A DNA stretch of 58,587 bases from Nemertoderma westbladi (taxonomy: Eukaryota; Xenacoelomorpha; Nemertodermatida; Nemertodermatidae): the NCBI GenBank assembly GCA_032718475.1, contig JAUCBJ010008083.1, forward strand, positions 1 through 58,587, given 5' to 3'. Shown in pieces: positions 11,086-20,200 of the stretch (the first letter of the stretch is position 1; every line of letters starts with the position of its first letter). The notes under the pieces are model-generated. The model made no database searches. It saw only the letters and a program-made list of their open reading frames with translations, and was not told the origin of the DNA. The translations under genes were made by a program, and so were the position numbers.

Positions 11086-11733
11086 GATTCCGAGAAAGAC
11101 CTAGGCGTTACATTCCAGAACAATTTGTCATTCAGCCGACATATAACAAAGAAGGCGAACCGAACCTTGGGATTAATGTACCTGATTATTCAACCATCTA
11201 GACTCAGACATCCTTATTGTACTCCTTAAATCTTTGGTCCGTCCAGTTCTAGAATACGCGTCCACAGTATGGTCTCCACACAATATATGTGACATTAGAC
11301 TAATCGAATCTGTGCAATGACGTGCAACAAGACTAGTAAAGGATTTGCGAGAGAAGTCTTATCCTACGAGACTACGCGAATTGGGACTACCTACACTGGA
11401 ATACAGACGGCATCGCGCAGACCTCGTGAAAGTATACCGATATCTCACTGGAATGGAATCGGTCGACTTCAGAAACATGCTCGCACGCTCGCAGAAACCA
11501 ACCTCCGCGGCCATTCGCTGAAACTAAACAAACCGCGCGCACGTCTCCTCCAACGCAACGCAATATTCCATTTCCGTGTCGTTGACCCCTGGAACGCCTT
11601 ATCCGAATTTGTAGTAACCGCCCCTTCACTTAAAGCATTCAAATCGAGACTCAATAACTACTGTACTACAAAAACTTGCCACTCAAGTTTGCCCCCTCCT
11701 GGTGGTCCGAATAACGAGACTTACAGTCAATGA
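11086..11733 (+). pseudogene. CR1-like LINE, right (C-terminal) part
   Basis: Continuation of 9590-10435. After the duplicated target the frame reads EKDLGVTFQNNLSFSRHI, the typical thumb/C-terminal start of CR1-like proteins, followed in shifted frames by the LRELGLPTLEYRRHRADL block and a C-terminal WNALSEFVVTAPSLKAFKSR block ending near 11733. Frames are interrupted near 11230 and 11510. C runs at about 11734-11758 follow and may lie in its 3' untranslated part, which the BEL element then interrupts. Confidence 0.8.
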
Positions 11734-13263
11734 CCCCCCCCCCCCATCCCCCCCCCCTTCTCCACAAACTCACATTAGTTATATTTAAATGTTTTCTTTT
11801 TTTAGTCGCACATCAATATTTATTTTTATCGCATTTTATCTTATTTTACTTATCTAATTATTTTTCATCGTTAATTGAAGAGATACGCCTATTCCTACTA
11901 TGCGAAGAGACGGTAACAATACCTGCAATATCCTACTGTAAAGTTTGTAAATCAAATCATAAATCCGACCTTCTCACCAAAACAGTAAACTCTAAGTAAG
12001 CGAATATATTGCAGTATCGATCTCTTATAACCGGTGAGGCAGAAAACAGTCTACGAGCAGACAAACTTCGATAAAACAAAATCCCGCGCAGCGAATCCTA
12101 AAATCAGGCTGACTCACTGACGGACTAAAGGGCTCGTATACTTTGCCGCGGTGTGATTTATATGGTTGGGCAAAGGGACGCTAGCTAGGTACAGAGGCAG
12201 ATATTTGGAGATGTCTAACTAGCGAGCAAAGTGCAGTAAGGACGAAAGTTAATTTTATATATTTTGAGGTGTAAATAATTTCTAACGCGCGTGTGTCAAT
12301 TCTGAACGGTCAAAAGCAGTTTTGCTCCTTCACATATATAATTACTGGGTACGGTGTGCATTTTACGAATATTCTAATTTTGCAACTTGTAGGTCCAATA
12401 CTCACGAATGATAAGGTTCCTTCCCCTCTTGCGTATTTCCAGGACTCAAATTCAGGCATAAGGTTAATACTACGCCCAGAATTCGGCAATTTTAGGTACC
12501 AGGTCCCTGATACTAAGAAGAGATGTGTTAGTTTACTACTGTAGGCGTACGGGTACTAATAGCTATCCTGGCTCCTATCTAGAATTTTAGTCACCCAGGT
12601 AGTCCGGGTAACTTCCTATTAGGGCGTTGGCGGGGACACGGTAGATGTTAGTATCCCTAATAGCCTCAATTTATTTGCGCCTAGTGTAAACTGCCCTACC
12701 GCCTGAACGGTACAATCCCAATTCAGGTGAAAACACAGCAACCCCCCTAGCCTACAAGTTCTAATGCAATGGACACTTTTGTACTGCAAATAGTCGCAAA
12801 CGCACCTGTACTTAGCAAGAGTTAAGCGTACAGTTTGCTGCACCCTAACCAATGTGTATGCCTTGTACCGGTGTGCCTACGTCCTAACTGCGTACTAGTA
12901 TCTGCCTGCGCTCTTTCCCTCCCCCCGTAGGAATATGAAGGTCTACTGCGGTTTTTCCTGAATCAAGACAGTACAGTCCCTATGATGTAATTTTAGGCTT
13001 ACAGCGTGTCACTACTTCTACCTTTTGATCTTTTGGTCTTACACTTAGGTAGCAAGGATCGAACGCTGTCTAACCTTTCAGGCGATGGGCGAATAACTCT
13101 AGATGGTATTGCGGGTTATCTCTCGTCTACATTCCCCCGATGTTCCCGTTCATTGCTGCGGCCCGATCTCTAGCCGGCCATCCTGTCCCTGAGTTTGTTC
13201 ACCGTAGTGAATCCATGATAAAACAGATAGAAAAGGGCTGAGATGTGACTAGTATTTCTGACT

Positions 13264-13269
13264 TTTATT
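13264..13269 (-). terminator. Candidate poly(A) signal AATAAA of the BEL LTR
   Basis: AATAAA is present on the minus strand about 130 bases downstream of the TATA box, a spacing compatible with a short R region. The equivalent hexamer is in the other LTR at 28380-28385. Assignment is by position only. Confidence 0.5.
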
Positions 13270-13395
13270 ACAAAAGATATAATAACTATTATACAATAAA
13301 CAATGTAATCTGAAATAAGACAGAAAGTTAAGGTAGATCAGCAATTGAGATTGATGTATATAGATTGAGAGTGATAACTAATGAACAAATCGCAC

Positions 13396-13405
13396 CTTTA
13401 TATAC
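13396..13405 (-). promoter_or_regulatory. Candidate Pol II TATA box of the BEL LTR
   Basis: The minus strand reads GGTATATAAAGGTGCG here, a near-ideal TATA element. A start about 30 bases downstream, near 13370, would be expected. The same box is in the 5' LTR near 28512-28521, from which full-length RNA would start. Confidence 0.55.
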
Positions 13406-13600
13406 CAAATTTGTGCCGCAATCAATCGAGAAAATTCTCGATTGTTCTATAGGTTCTAACAAGGTTTTAAAGATAGCTATTGGTCCAGCTAATATATAAC
13501 TTACACGACATTGGTTACAATCAAATAACTACAGTCTCATTGGTACAGGCAAATGCAATTAATTTGTAGCGGTTAATTTAAATGAGTTGAAATTCTGCAC

Positions 13601-13690
13601 AAAAAATAATTCGCACTTACTAGGATTCGAACTCAATACCTACTACACATATAATTTCCAACGCTCTACCGACTGAGCTACTGAACCACT
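13601..13690 (-). promoter_or_regulatory. tRNA-like Pol III unit in LTR (A box, B box, T6)
   Basis: On the minus strand the sequence contains TAGCTCAGTCGGTAGAGC, a perfect A-box match, then GAGTTCGAATCC, a near-perfect B box, about 35 bases later, and a run of six T at 13606-13601, a usual Pol III stop. The D stem pairs (GCTC/GAGC), but the anticodon, T and acceptor stems do not, so this is not a working tRNA. It lies in U3, upstream of the TATA box. It could derive from a captured tRNA or SINE head, and might recruit TFIIIC or act as a boundary; function is inference. Confidence 0.75.
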
Positions 13691-13812
13691 TGACCGATAG
13701 ATGTACAAATGATAGAACCAATACGAATGAGAACTCAAAGCAATCTTTACAAAGTTAATTCGAATAAAATAAATTTTGAAAATCCACGGCATTTAGGGAA
13801 TATAATTCTATA

Positions 13813-14892
13813 CCGCTCCATGAAAACAGGATATTATCGTGCATAAAATATACGGTTTTCACCAATAATCAATCAAACTATAGAATACTTAGGGCGTACT
13901 TACATATTTACAATTAAATTTCAAACAATACTTCCTTTTTACGTAATGATTCGATACAAAAATAATTACAAATTCAAACTTTACGTATTTAAGGCTTTAC
14001 TAAGTAAGTACAATATAAATCTAAATTAAATTCACCAATATAAATCTATTGCATCTCAATATTGCATAAATTCAAACAATTACAAATACAAATAAATGAA
14101 AACAATAAGAAAGGCTCGCGAGTCTTCCATCTACTATTGCATCTCAAATATTGCATAAATTCAAGTAATTACAAATACTTTCGTACCTAAATGTAGATTG
14201 CATAAGTTTGGAATAATTACAAATATGAGTCTTTCTAAGCACAAAACTTTCTAACTATAAAACTTTCTAAATACAAATATAACACTTTACAAATGAAACT
14301 ATAAGAAAGGCCCACGAGTCTTCCATCTACTCTTACTTTCTATTTTCACTGTAAATACAAATACTGCTTATAAAATATAAATTGCATAATATTCGGAACA
14401 ATATAAATAGCATAAGTTCGGAATAATATAAATTGCATAAGTTCGGAATAATATAAATTGCATAAGTTCGGAATAATATAAATTGCATAAGTTCGGAATA
14501 ATCACAAATATAAAATATAAATTCTTACAAAATATAAATTCTTACTAAATATAAGTCTTACTAAATATAGATATAAACTGCATAAGTTTAGAATAATATA
14601 AACCTTTGCATCTCAAATATGAAACATAAATCTTTCAAATATAAGTTCCTTCTAAATATAAACTTTCTAAATTTCATAAATTCGGAACAATACAAATTGC
14701 ATAAGTTCGGAATAAGCACAAATATAAAATATAAATCTTGCAAAATATAAATTCTTACTGAATATAAATCTTACTAAATATGAGTTCTTCCAGAATACAA
14801 ACTTACTAATTAAATATAAAACATATAATTCAAATAAATCACAAATTCACAAGAAAGGCTCACGAGTCTTCCGTCCACCCTTGCCCTCCCTT
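13813..14892 (-). repeat. BEL 3' untranslated region with AT-rich internal repeats
   Basis: This stretch between ORF3 and the 3' LTR is very AT-rich and self-similar. A 25 bp unit, around GCATAAGTTCGGAATAATAT, is repeated in tandem with starts near 14385, 14411, 14436, 14461 and 14486, and looser copies occur up to 14720. Three copies of the AAGAAAGGCTCGCGAGTCTT type motif lie at about 14107, 14303 and 14851. The purine-rich TGGAGCGG directly before the LTR on the minus strand is a possible polypurine tract. Confidence 0.75.
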
Positions 14893-16554
14893 TTATCGCT
14901 TAGTGGATCGAGCCCTGCCGCGTCCTCGAAAACTGCGCACAGGTGACTTTGCTCGCGATATGGGACTAATGGGGCGAGTCACTGGTTTACTTGGGACGTT
15001 GAGAGACGGTGCGACTATTTCCTCGCAAATTCGTCTATTTGGCATCCCAAAACCTCGACCGATTCCTCGTGACCGATCAGTCGTCACTACAGTTGGTAGA
15101 ACGTCTGGGAACGCGCGAAAGGCGGACGACGCAGACCCAAGAGTAGCTTGCGCCCCCTGTTGATCAGCTGGTGTATGTCCCGATCCTCCTACTGGTTCTC
15201 TTGGAAGTGATACCGTATCCCGAGTAACTCGAATAGTCGGCTCAACTCCCTTGCGTTCTTCTACATTAATAATTTTCTTCAATTGTTGGCCCACTTTCTG
15301 GACCCGTATGATCCTACCCTGTCCGTCCTCCTGAGGGTGACGTGCAGACGGCGCAACCGGAGTGGCTGGTATATTTGTCGCCTCTAGGACCTCCTCTTCC
15401 TCGAATACGCTCCCTCGTATACGTTTATGGTAAAACGCGGCTCGGTACGCCCATGCGACGGTTAACCAAGCTCCCTTGTTCCGCTTTTCAGTTCGGAAAC
15501 GATCGAATTCACCATACGTAATCCGATTAACGACTTTCTGAAAATTCCACGTGTTTTTGTTATCCGGGTGAATTTGTAACAGATACTCGCGCACCACTCG
15601 GAATCCGCTGTCGTGGGGCAAAATATCGACAACCTCGATAAGTTCGTCATATTGGGGCATAGCGGAGATATATCCTTCCGACATCATCGTTTGGGGATTT
15701 ACCGCCCAAAATCCAAGATGCGCCCTCATCGGAAACCGTCTTCTTTGTGCCGATACATGTTCGTCGGCTAAATCTTCCCACTCATCAAATAACTTCCTCA
15801 CGAGTTTTACAGATTCGTGTTCATAAGGTATGTCCCTTAGTTGGCATTCAGATGCTCGATGTCCCTTTATATTGCAGTAAGTACATTGAGCCATAAATCT
15901 CCAGCAAGTATAAAAGGTATGAGACCCTTGATCCCCACACCATCCACAGATTAGCTGAGTCGTAGTAATGTGTTTTCCACTGCACTTTGCCATATGATGT
16001 CCAGCGACGCCACATTTACTACACATCGTATTAGCAGGGTACCACACTCGTTCATATATAAGATCTCCAATCGGTCGAGCGCTTCCTCCCACACTATAAT
16101 CGTAATCATCTGGGTCTATGGGTTGGTAGGTTTCTGAAGGTTGTATACAAATTATAGCATCTGTTGCTTCAAGTTGTCGAATCTCTGTCTGAGATTTCTT
16201 CGGGAGGTTCCTTTCTATCTCAAGAAGTTCCTCTAAAGGATCGTCGGCGATCGTAGTAGTTACTTCGAAATCATCACCGAGGTGACCGATAGGCGCGCGC
16301 GTCTGCCGTGATTCATCCGTAATTTCCACGATACGTTCTCCTTCATAGGGTAACAATGTAAACATAGATGGTCTTTCGATAAGAGATCCCGCACAGCGAA
16401 GATACACGTCTCGAAATATGCTAAATCCTGCTCGAGTAAAGGCATTGCTGTCTTTGCGAGCTTCGCTGTACTTTCTGATAATTCCTTTATACCAAATATA
16501 GTGTAGTCTTTTGCTCCAAATCGTTCGAATGAAGCTGCCGCTTCCTCTTGGATA
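14893..16554 (-). CDS. BEL ORF3: extra protein with three CCHC zinc knuckles
   Basis: The frame is open from the stop at 16555-16557 to the stop at 14893. No ATG opens it; the first in-frame ATG is at 16365. Three knuckles of the form C-x2-C-x4-H-x4-C follow each other at about 16029-15860: CSKCGVAGHHMAKC, CGWCGDQGSHTFYTC and CTYCNIKGHRASEC. The C-terminus is basic and Gly/Arg rich (SFRGRGRARSTKR), as in RNA-binding tails. No membrane segment, RT or envelope-like feature is visible, so it is not an obvious env. It probably binds RNA or single-stranded DNA. The 111-codon frame at 16595-16260 may supply its N-terminus by frameshift. I know no BEL family with this ORF, though I could not search. 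Confidence 0.8.
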   Translation of the reverse strand, partial: YPRGSGSFIRTIWSKRLHYIWYKGIIRKYSEARKDSNAFTRAGFSIFRDVYLRCAGSLIERPSMFTLLPYEGERIVEITDESRQTRAPIGHLGDDFEVTTTIADDPLEELLEIERNLPKKSQTEIRQLEATDAIICIQPSETYQPIDPDDYDYSVGGSARPIGDLIYERVWYPANTMCSKCGVAGHHMAKCSGKHITTTQLICGWCGDQGSHTFYTCWRFMAQCTYCNIKGHRASECQLRDIPYEHESVKLVRKLFDEWEDLADEHVSAQRRRFPMRAHLGFWAVNPQTMMSEGYISAMPQYDELIEVVDILPHDSGFRVVREYLLQIHPDNKNTWNFQKVVNRITYGEFDRFRTEKRNKGAWLTVAWAYRAAFYHKRIRGSVFEEEEVLEATNIPATPVAPSARHPQEDGQGRIIRVQKVGQQLKKIINVEERKGVEPTIRVTRDTVSLPREPVGGSGHTPADQQGAQATLGSASSAFRAFPDVLPTVVTTDRSRGIGRGFGMPNRRICEEIVAPSLNVPSKPVTRPISPISRAKSPVRSFRGRGRARSTKR

Positions 16555-16595
16555 TCATATCCCCATCTCGGCTCTCCTTGTATCCCTTTCTCCAT
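16260..16595 (-). CDS. Possible N-terminal exon or frame of BEL ORF3
   Basis: This frame begins with ATG at 16595 and runs 111 codons, overlapping the open stretch of ORF3 (which extends up to 16554) in another frame; ORF3 lies -1 relative to it. Its first ~65 residues look like genuine protein (SFERFGAKDYTIFGIKEL, then AMPLLEQDLAYFETC), while the remainder becomes cysteine-rich and unlike it. A natural -1 shift, a spliced message or a one-base mutation could all explain the arrangement. I see no classic slippery heptamer at the junction. Confidence 0.5.
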   Translation of the reverse strand: MEKGIQGEPRWGYDIQEEAAASFERFGAKDYTIFGIKELSESTAKLAKTAMPLLEQDLAYFETCIFAVRDLLSKDHLCLHCYPMKENVSWKLRMNHGRRARLSVTSVMISK

Positions 16596-17257
16596 AATTA
16601 GGGGTGTAGTTACATAATCATTACTACTAGAGGGAATACAACAGAGTTTGTAGTTAGTTGTGAGGAGACGTGAGAGTTTCGTCTGCCCTTTGGGCTCGAC
16701 AACGCTCTAACCTCCTACCCATAGCCTAAGATCTAGGGTTTCTTTAATGACACGCTGCTTCTTATCTAAAATTTTTTGCCGAAATAAAAACGAATTTGGG
16801 CTAAACTGGCTGTGAGTCTAAAATACTCACTTTTTGATCCCAAACTATTATCAGAAAATAAGCAGTCAAGAATTAGTAATAAATATAGGGGAGTCTATTT
16901 ATTGACGTAACTTATTGAAACAAGACCGTGTAAAATTTAATTAAAAATTTTAAGAAAGGCTCGCAAGTCTTCCTCTCTTGTTTCTCTAATTTTAAGTTCC
17001 ACCCGACTGTACCCTGAAATCTATTTACTGGAGAAAATTTTAAAAATTTTTCAAATCCAAATGGATTGTCTAAAATTTCGAAAATGTCTCAATATTGTGA
17101 GTTCCAAGTAGAATTCCATTTCTTATACCTACAAATCCCGCTCCTATGTGACACATAAGGGTACCACCCTCAATGTTCACATATAAAGACAATGGAATTC
17201 TACCGCTGTCCTTACTACGGTGTACAGGTACGTGGAAATCTATTTGTAAACTCCTAA
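16596..17257 (-). other. BEL spacer between pol stop and ORF3
   Basis: This 0.66 kb lies between the end of ORF2 and the ATG of the short ORF3 frame. It has no long open frame. It contains one copy of the recurrent AAGAAAGGCTCGCAAGTCTT motif at 16952-16973. If ORF3 is expressed it needs a subgenomic promoter, splicing or internal initiation, and signals for that would be expected here; I could not identify one. Confidence 0.5.
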
Positions 17258-20200
17258 TTATTTACTAGTATTAGGTGGAGATTTGTAGTCTCCAGACTCG
17301 TTACGAGTCTCTTCAAGAAGTACGAGACGTTGAGTCGGTCTGTCTACTGTACGACCGTCAATTGTCCGTACCGTCACAGTCCTTGTCACTCCATCCATAG
17401 ATGGATGTGTGGCTAAAATTACACCTGTTATCCAGAAGCGTCTTTTTAGATTCACTTCCGCTAACAGCACGTGATCTCCCGGTTTTAATGCGCGGGTGTT
17501 ATTGTACCAAGTTGTTCTGGCAGAAATAGAGGGCAAATAATGGTTTTGCCATATTTCCCAGAATTTGTTAGCTAGTAGTTGCGTGATTTTCCACGCTTTT
17601 CTACCGTAGCTATCGCTTTCTATTGGAATAGAAATCGGCGTCAAAGTAGTCGGTGCCTGCATAAGCAGGTGTGCCGGTGTTAAAGCAAATTGAGATTGTT
17701 TGTCATCGGGTACTAATACTATTGGTCTAGTATTTAGTATTGCCTCGATTTCAACAAACAATGTTGTTAGTTGGTCGTCTGTCAATATGTGGTTTACTGG
17801 AATGACTTTTGCCATGGCTGTCTTTATAGATCTAATCAATCTCTCCCAGACTCCGCCTCTCCAAGGACTATCTGGAGGATTGAACTTCCAAACAATCTTG
17901 TGAGGTTGCAGTTCGTTCGAGATTTGATCGTGATCTAATTTCTTAAAGGCTCTAGCAATCTCATTCCGAGCACCAACAAAGTTTGTCCCTTGGTCTGAGT
18001 ACAAGCATTTTACTAGTCCGCGTCTAGCGATAAATCGCCGCAGTGCTAGTATAAACGCGTTGGTGGAAAGATCCATCACACGTTCAATATGAACTGCCCT
18101 ACTGGACATACATGTGAAAATCAGTCCCCAGCGTTTTACTAGTATACGTCCACGTTTCGTATGTATGGGACCAAAGCAATCAATTCCAGTCTCCGTAAAA
18201 GGTGGTCTGAATGCTTGAAGTCGTGCTTGTGGAAGTTCACTCATTTCTTGGGTACCTATTCTAGAATGTACCTTTTTACAAATAATACACGTACGTGTCA
18301 CTGAACTTAACGCTTTACTAGGTCTAATCAATACAAATCTTGTACGTAAGTAGGAAAGACAGTGGTGTCTTCCAGCGTGTTTCAGATGTAAATGTGCGTC
18401 CAGTATCATTGCACGTTGTAGTTCGTGGTGTTGCGGTATTATTATTGGGTATCTAAAGTTTGTGTTGAAGTCAATGTTTTGAAGCCGAGATTTATGACAA
18501 ATTAAGCCATTATAAATAATCGGACTCCAACTCAGTATTGGTGACGACTTGATTGGTAGGCCTTGATTTATAGATGTGAATTCGCGCGCGAAATATCGCA
18601 GTTGGTAATGGCGAATTAATTTAATTTCACACCTGTCAATCTCAGCCAATGTAAGTCGACGTGTAAAGTCACGTTTGCCTTTAACGTATTGTACAAAACG
18701 TACAATCCACGCTAACTTTCGGCAAGCGTTTGACCAAGAGTCTGTTAAGTTTACAATCCGGTCGACGTGAGTATTTGTGACGTCATCAGGTAAGTCAATG
18801 GAGATTTTGGAAGGTTTTGAATTACTAGAAGGGCCCACGGGTCCGCCGGTAAGTATTCCCTTGTTGACTGTTGATCCGTCCGGGTCTACAAGTAATTTGT
18901 TCTTCTTCGTCTTCTTACTCTGGTTGTCAGTACTTTGTAAGTCGATCGTTAATGGTGGTTTGAACTCTATGGGGTCAGCAGGTTTCGGTAAACTTATTTT
19001 TCTGCCGACATTAATCCCAGGTCTCACCATAGGTTGCAAGTTCGGTATGTCTCTTGAGCGCAAAGTAACACCTGTATTTACATTAGCGTAGGTACTACCC
19101 ACATCTGTAATACATGAGGTTTCACCGTGCTTATGGTTGCTCAAGTGTGTCAAAATTGGTAGTTTGTCAATACAAGGCCGCTCCAATAGGGAAACTGCGG
19201 CTTTACTGTTTGTCAATACATTACTAATGTCCGGTAGAACATTTTGTGATGTTTCTGACAAAATGTCTAGTCGACTGTCTAGTAATGTGTCTGGCGATAC
19301 GTCTGGTAACGTATCTGGTTGTTTGTCAATAGAAGGCCGCTCCAATAGAGAAACTGCGGCTTTACTGTTTGTCAATGCGTTACTAATGTCTGGTAGAATG
19401 TCTGATTGACCGTCTAGTAACGTATCTGGTTGACCGTCTGGTAACGTGTCTGGTTGACCGTCTGGTAACGTGTCTGGTTGACCGTCTGGCGATATGTCTG
19501 GTGTAGAAAGGCTCGCAAGTCTTCCTCTCTTGACCTTTGAAGTTATATCTTTCCATTTCGCCTTCGGTTTTTTCTTGAGTTTTGCCGCCGTCGTCTTTTT
19601 CTTTGTCTTCCCCTTTTTTGGTTTCTTGATTTCGGCGTCCTTAGGGATAGTGTTAGATTTGTTGTCGTATAACGGAGGCCAATCTTGTGTCGATTTCTGC
19701 AAGAATTGGGGTCCGTGTTGCCAAAATTCTTTGTTCTCCGGTTTACAGAATTCCTCAGGCATCATTCCTCGCGACGCAATATCAGCTGGGTTTTGTGGTC
19801 CGGGACAATGTCGCCAATCCTCTTTTATTGAACGGTCTAGAATTTCCGCGCGACGGTTAGCTACGAATGTCTTGAATTCGAGTGTGTCGTTGTTTATGTA
19901 AAATAAAACCAACGTCGCGTCAGTCCAATAAAATATCTGTAAACTCGACTGTAGTTCTGTCTGTATGAGGTTCACGATGGTGGTTGACAGTGTTGCGGCT
20001 TGTAGCTCAGCTCGTGGTGTCGTCATATACTTAGTAGGCATGGTCTTAGCCTTAGAAGTAATGAGCGAAACATCGAACTCGTCTGAGTCTACTTGTCTGC
20101 GCAAGTACGCTGCCACACCAAAACCGTTGTCACTGGCGTCAGAAAAACAGTGTAGTTCCAAGTTGTCAGGAAATGTACTTTGTAATGGAAAGTAAACCCT

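Larger units (their letters stand above)
11872..13812 (-). repeat. BEL element 3' LTR
   Basis: This LTR is 1941 bp, starting TAATTGAAGAG and ending GAATATAATTCTATA on the plus strand, so its termini are TA...TA and not TG...CA. On the minus strand the order is tRNA-like unit (13690-13601), TATA box (13405-13396) and AATAAA (13269-13264). If these are used, U3 is about 440 bp, R about 120 bp and U5 about 1.4 kb; this division is inferred. Short open frames inside both LTRs (12293-12544 plus and 12619-12852 minus in this copy) resemble nothing known. Confidence 0.95.

Noticed and set aside
12293-12852. Open frames of 83 and 77 codons in both BEL LTRs
   Set aside because: They are preserved in both LTRs only because the LTRs are nearly identical; no domain or codon signal supports translation.
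13618-13690. Functional tRNA gene in the LTR
   Set aside because: A and B boxes are good, but anticodon, T and acceptor stems do not pair, so it is called tRNA-like only.
14893-16407. Envelope gene for BEL ORF3
   Set aside because: No signal peptide, membrane segment or cysteine pattern of an envelope is visible; three CCHC knuckles point to nucleic-acid binding.
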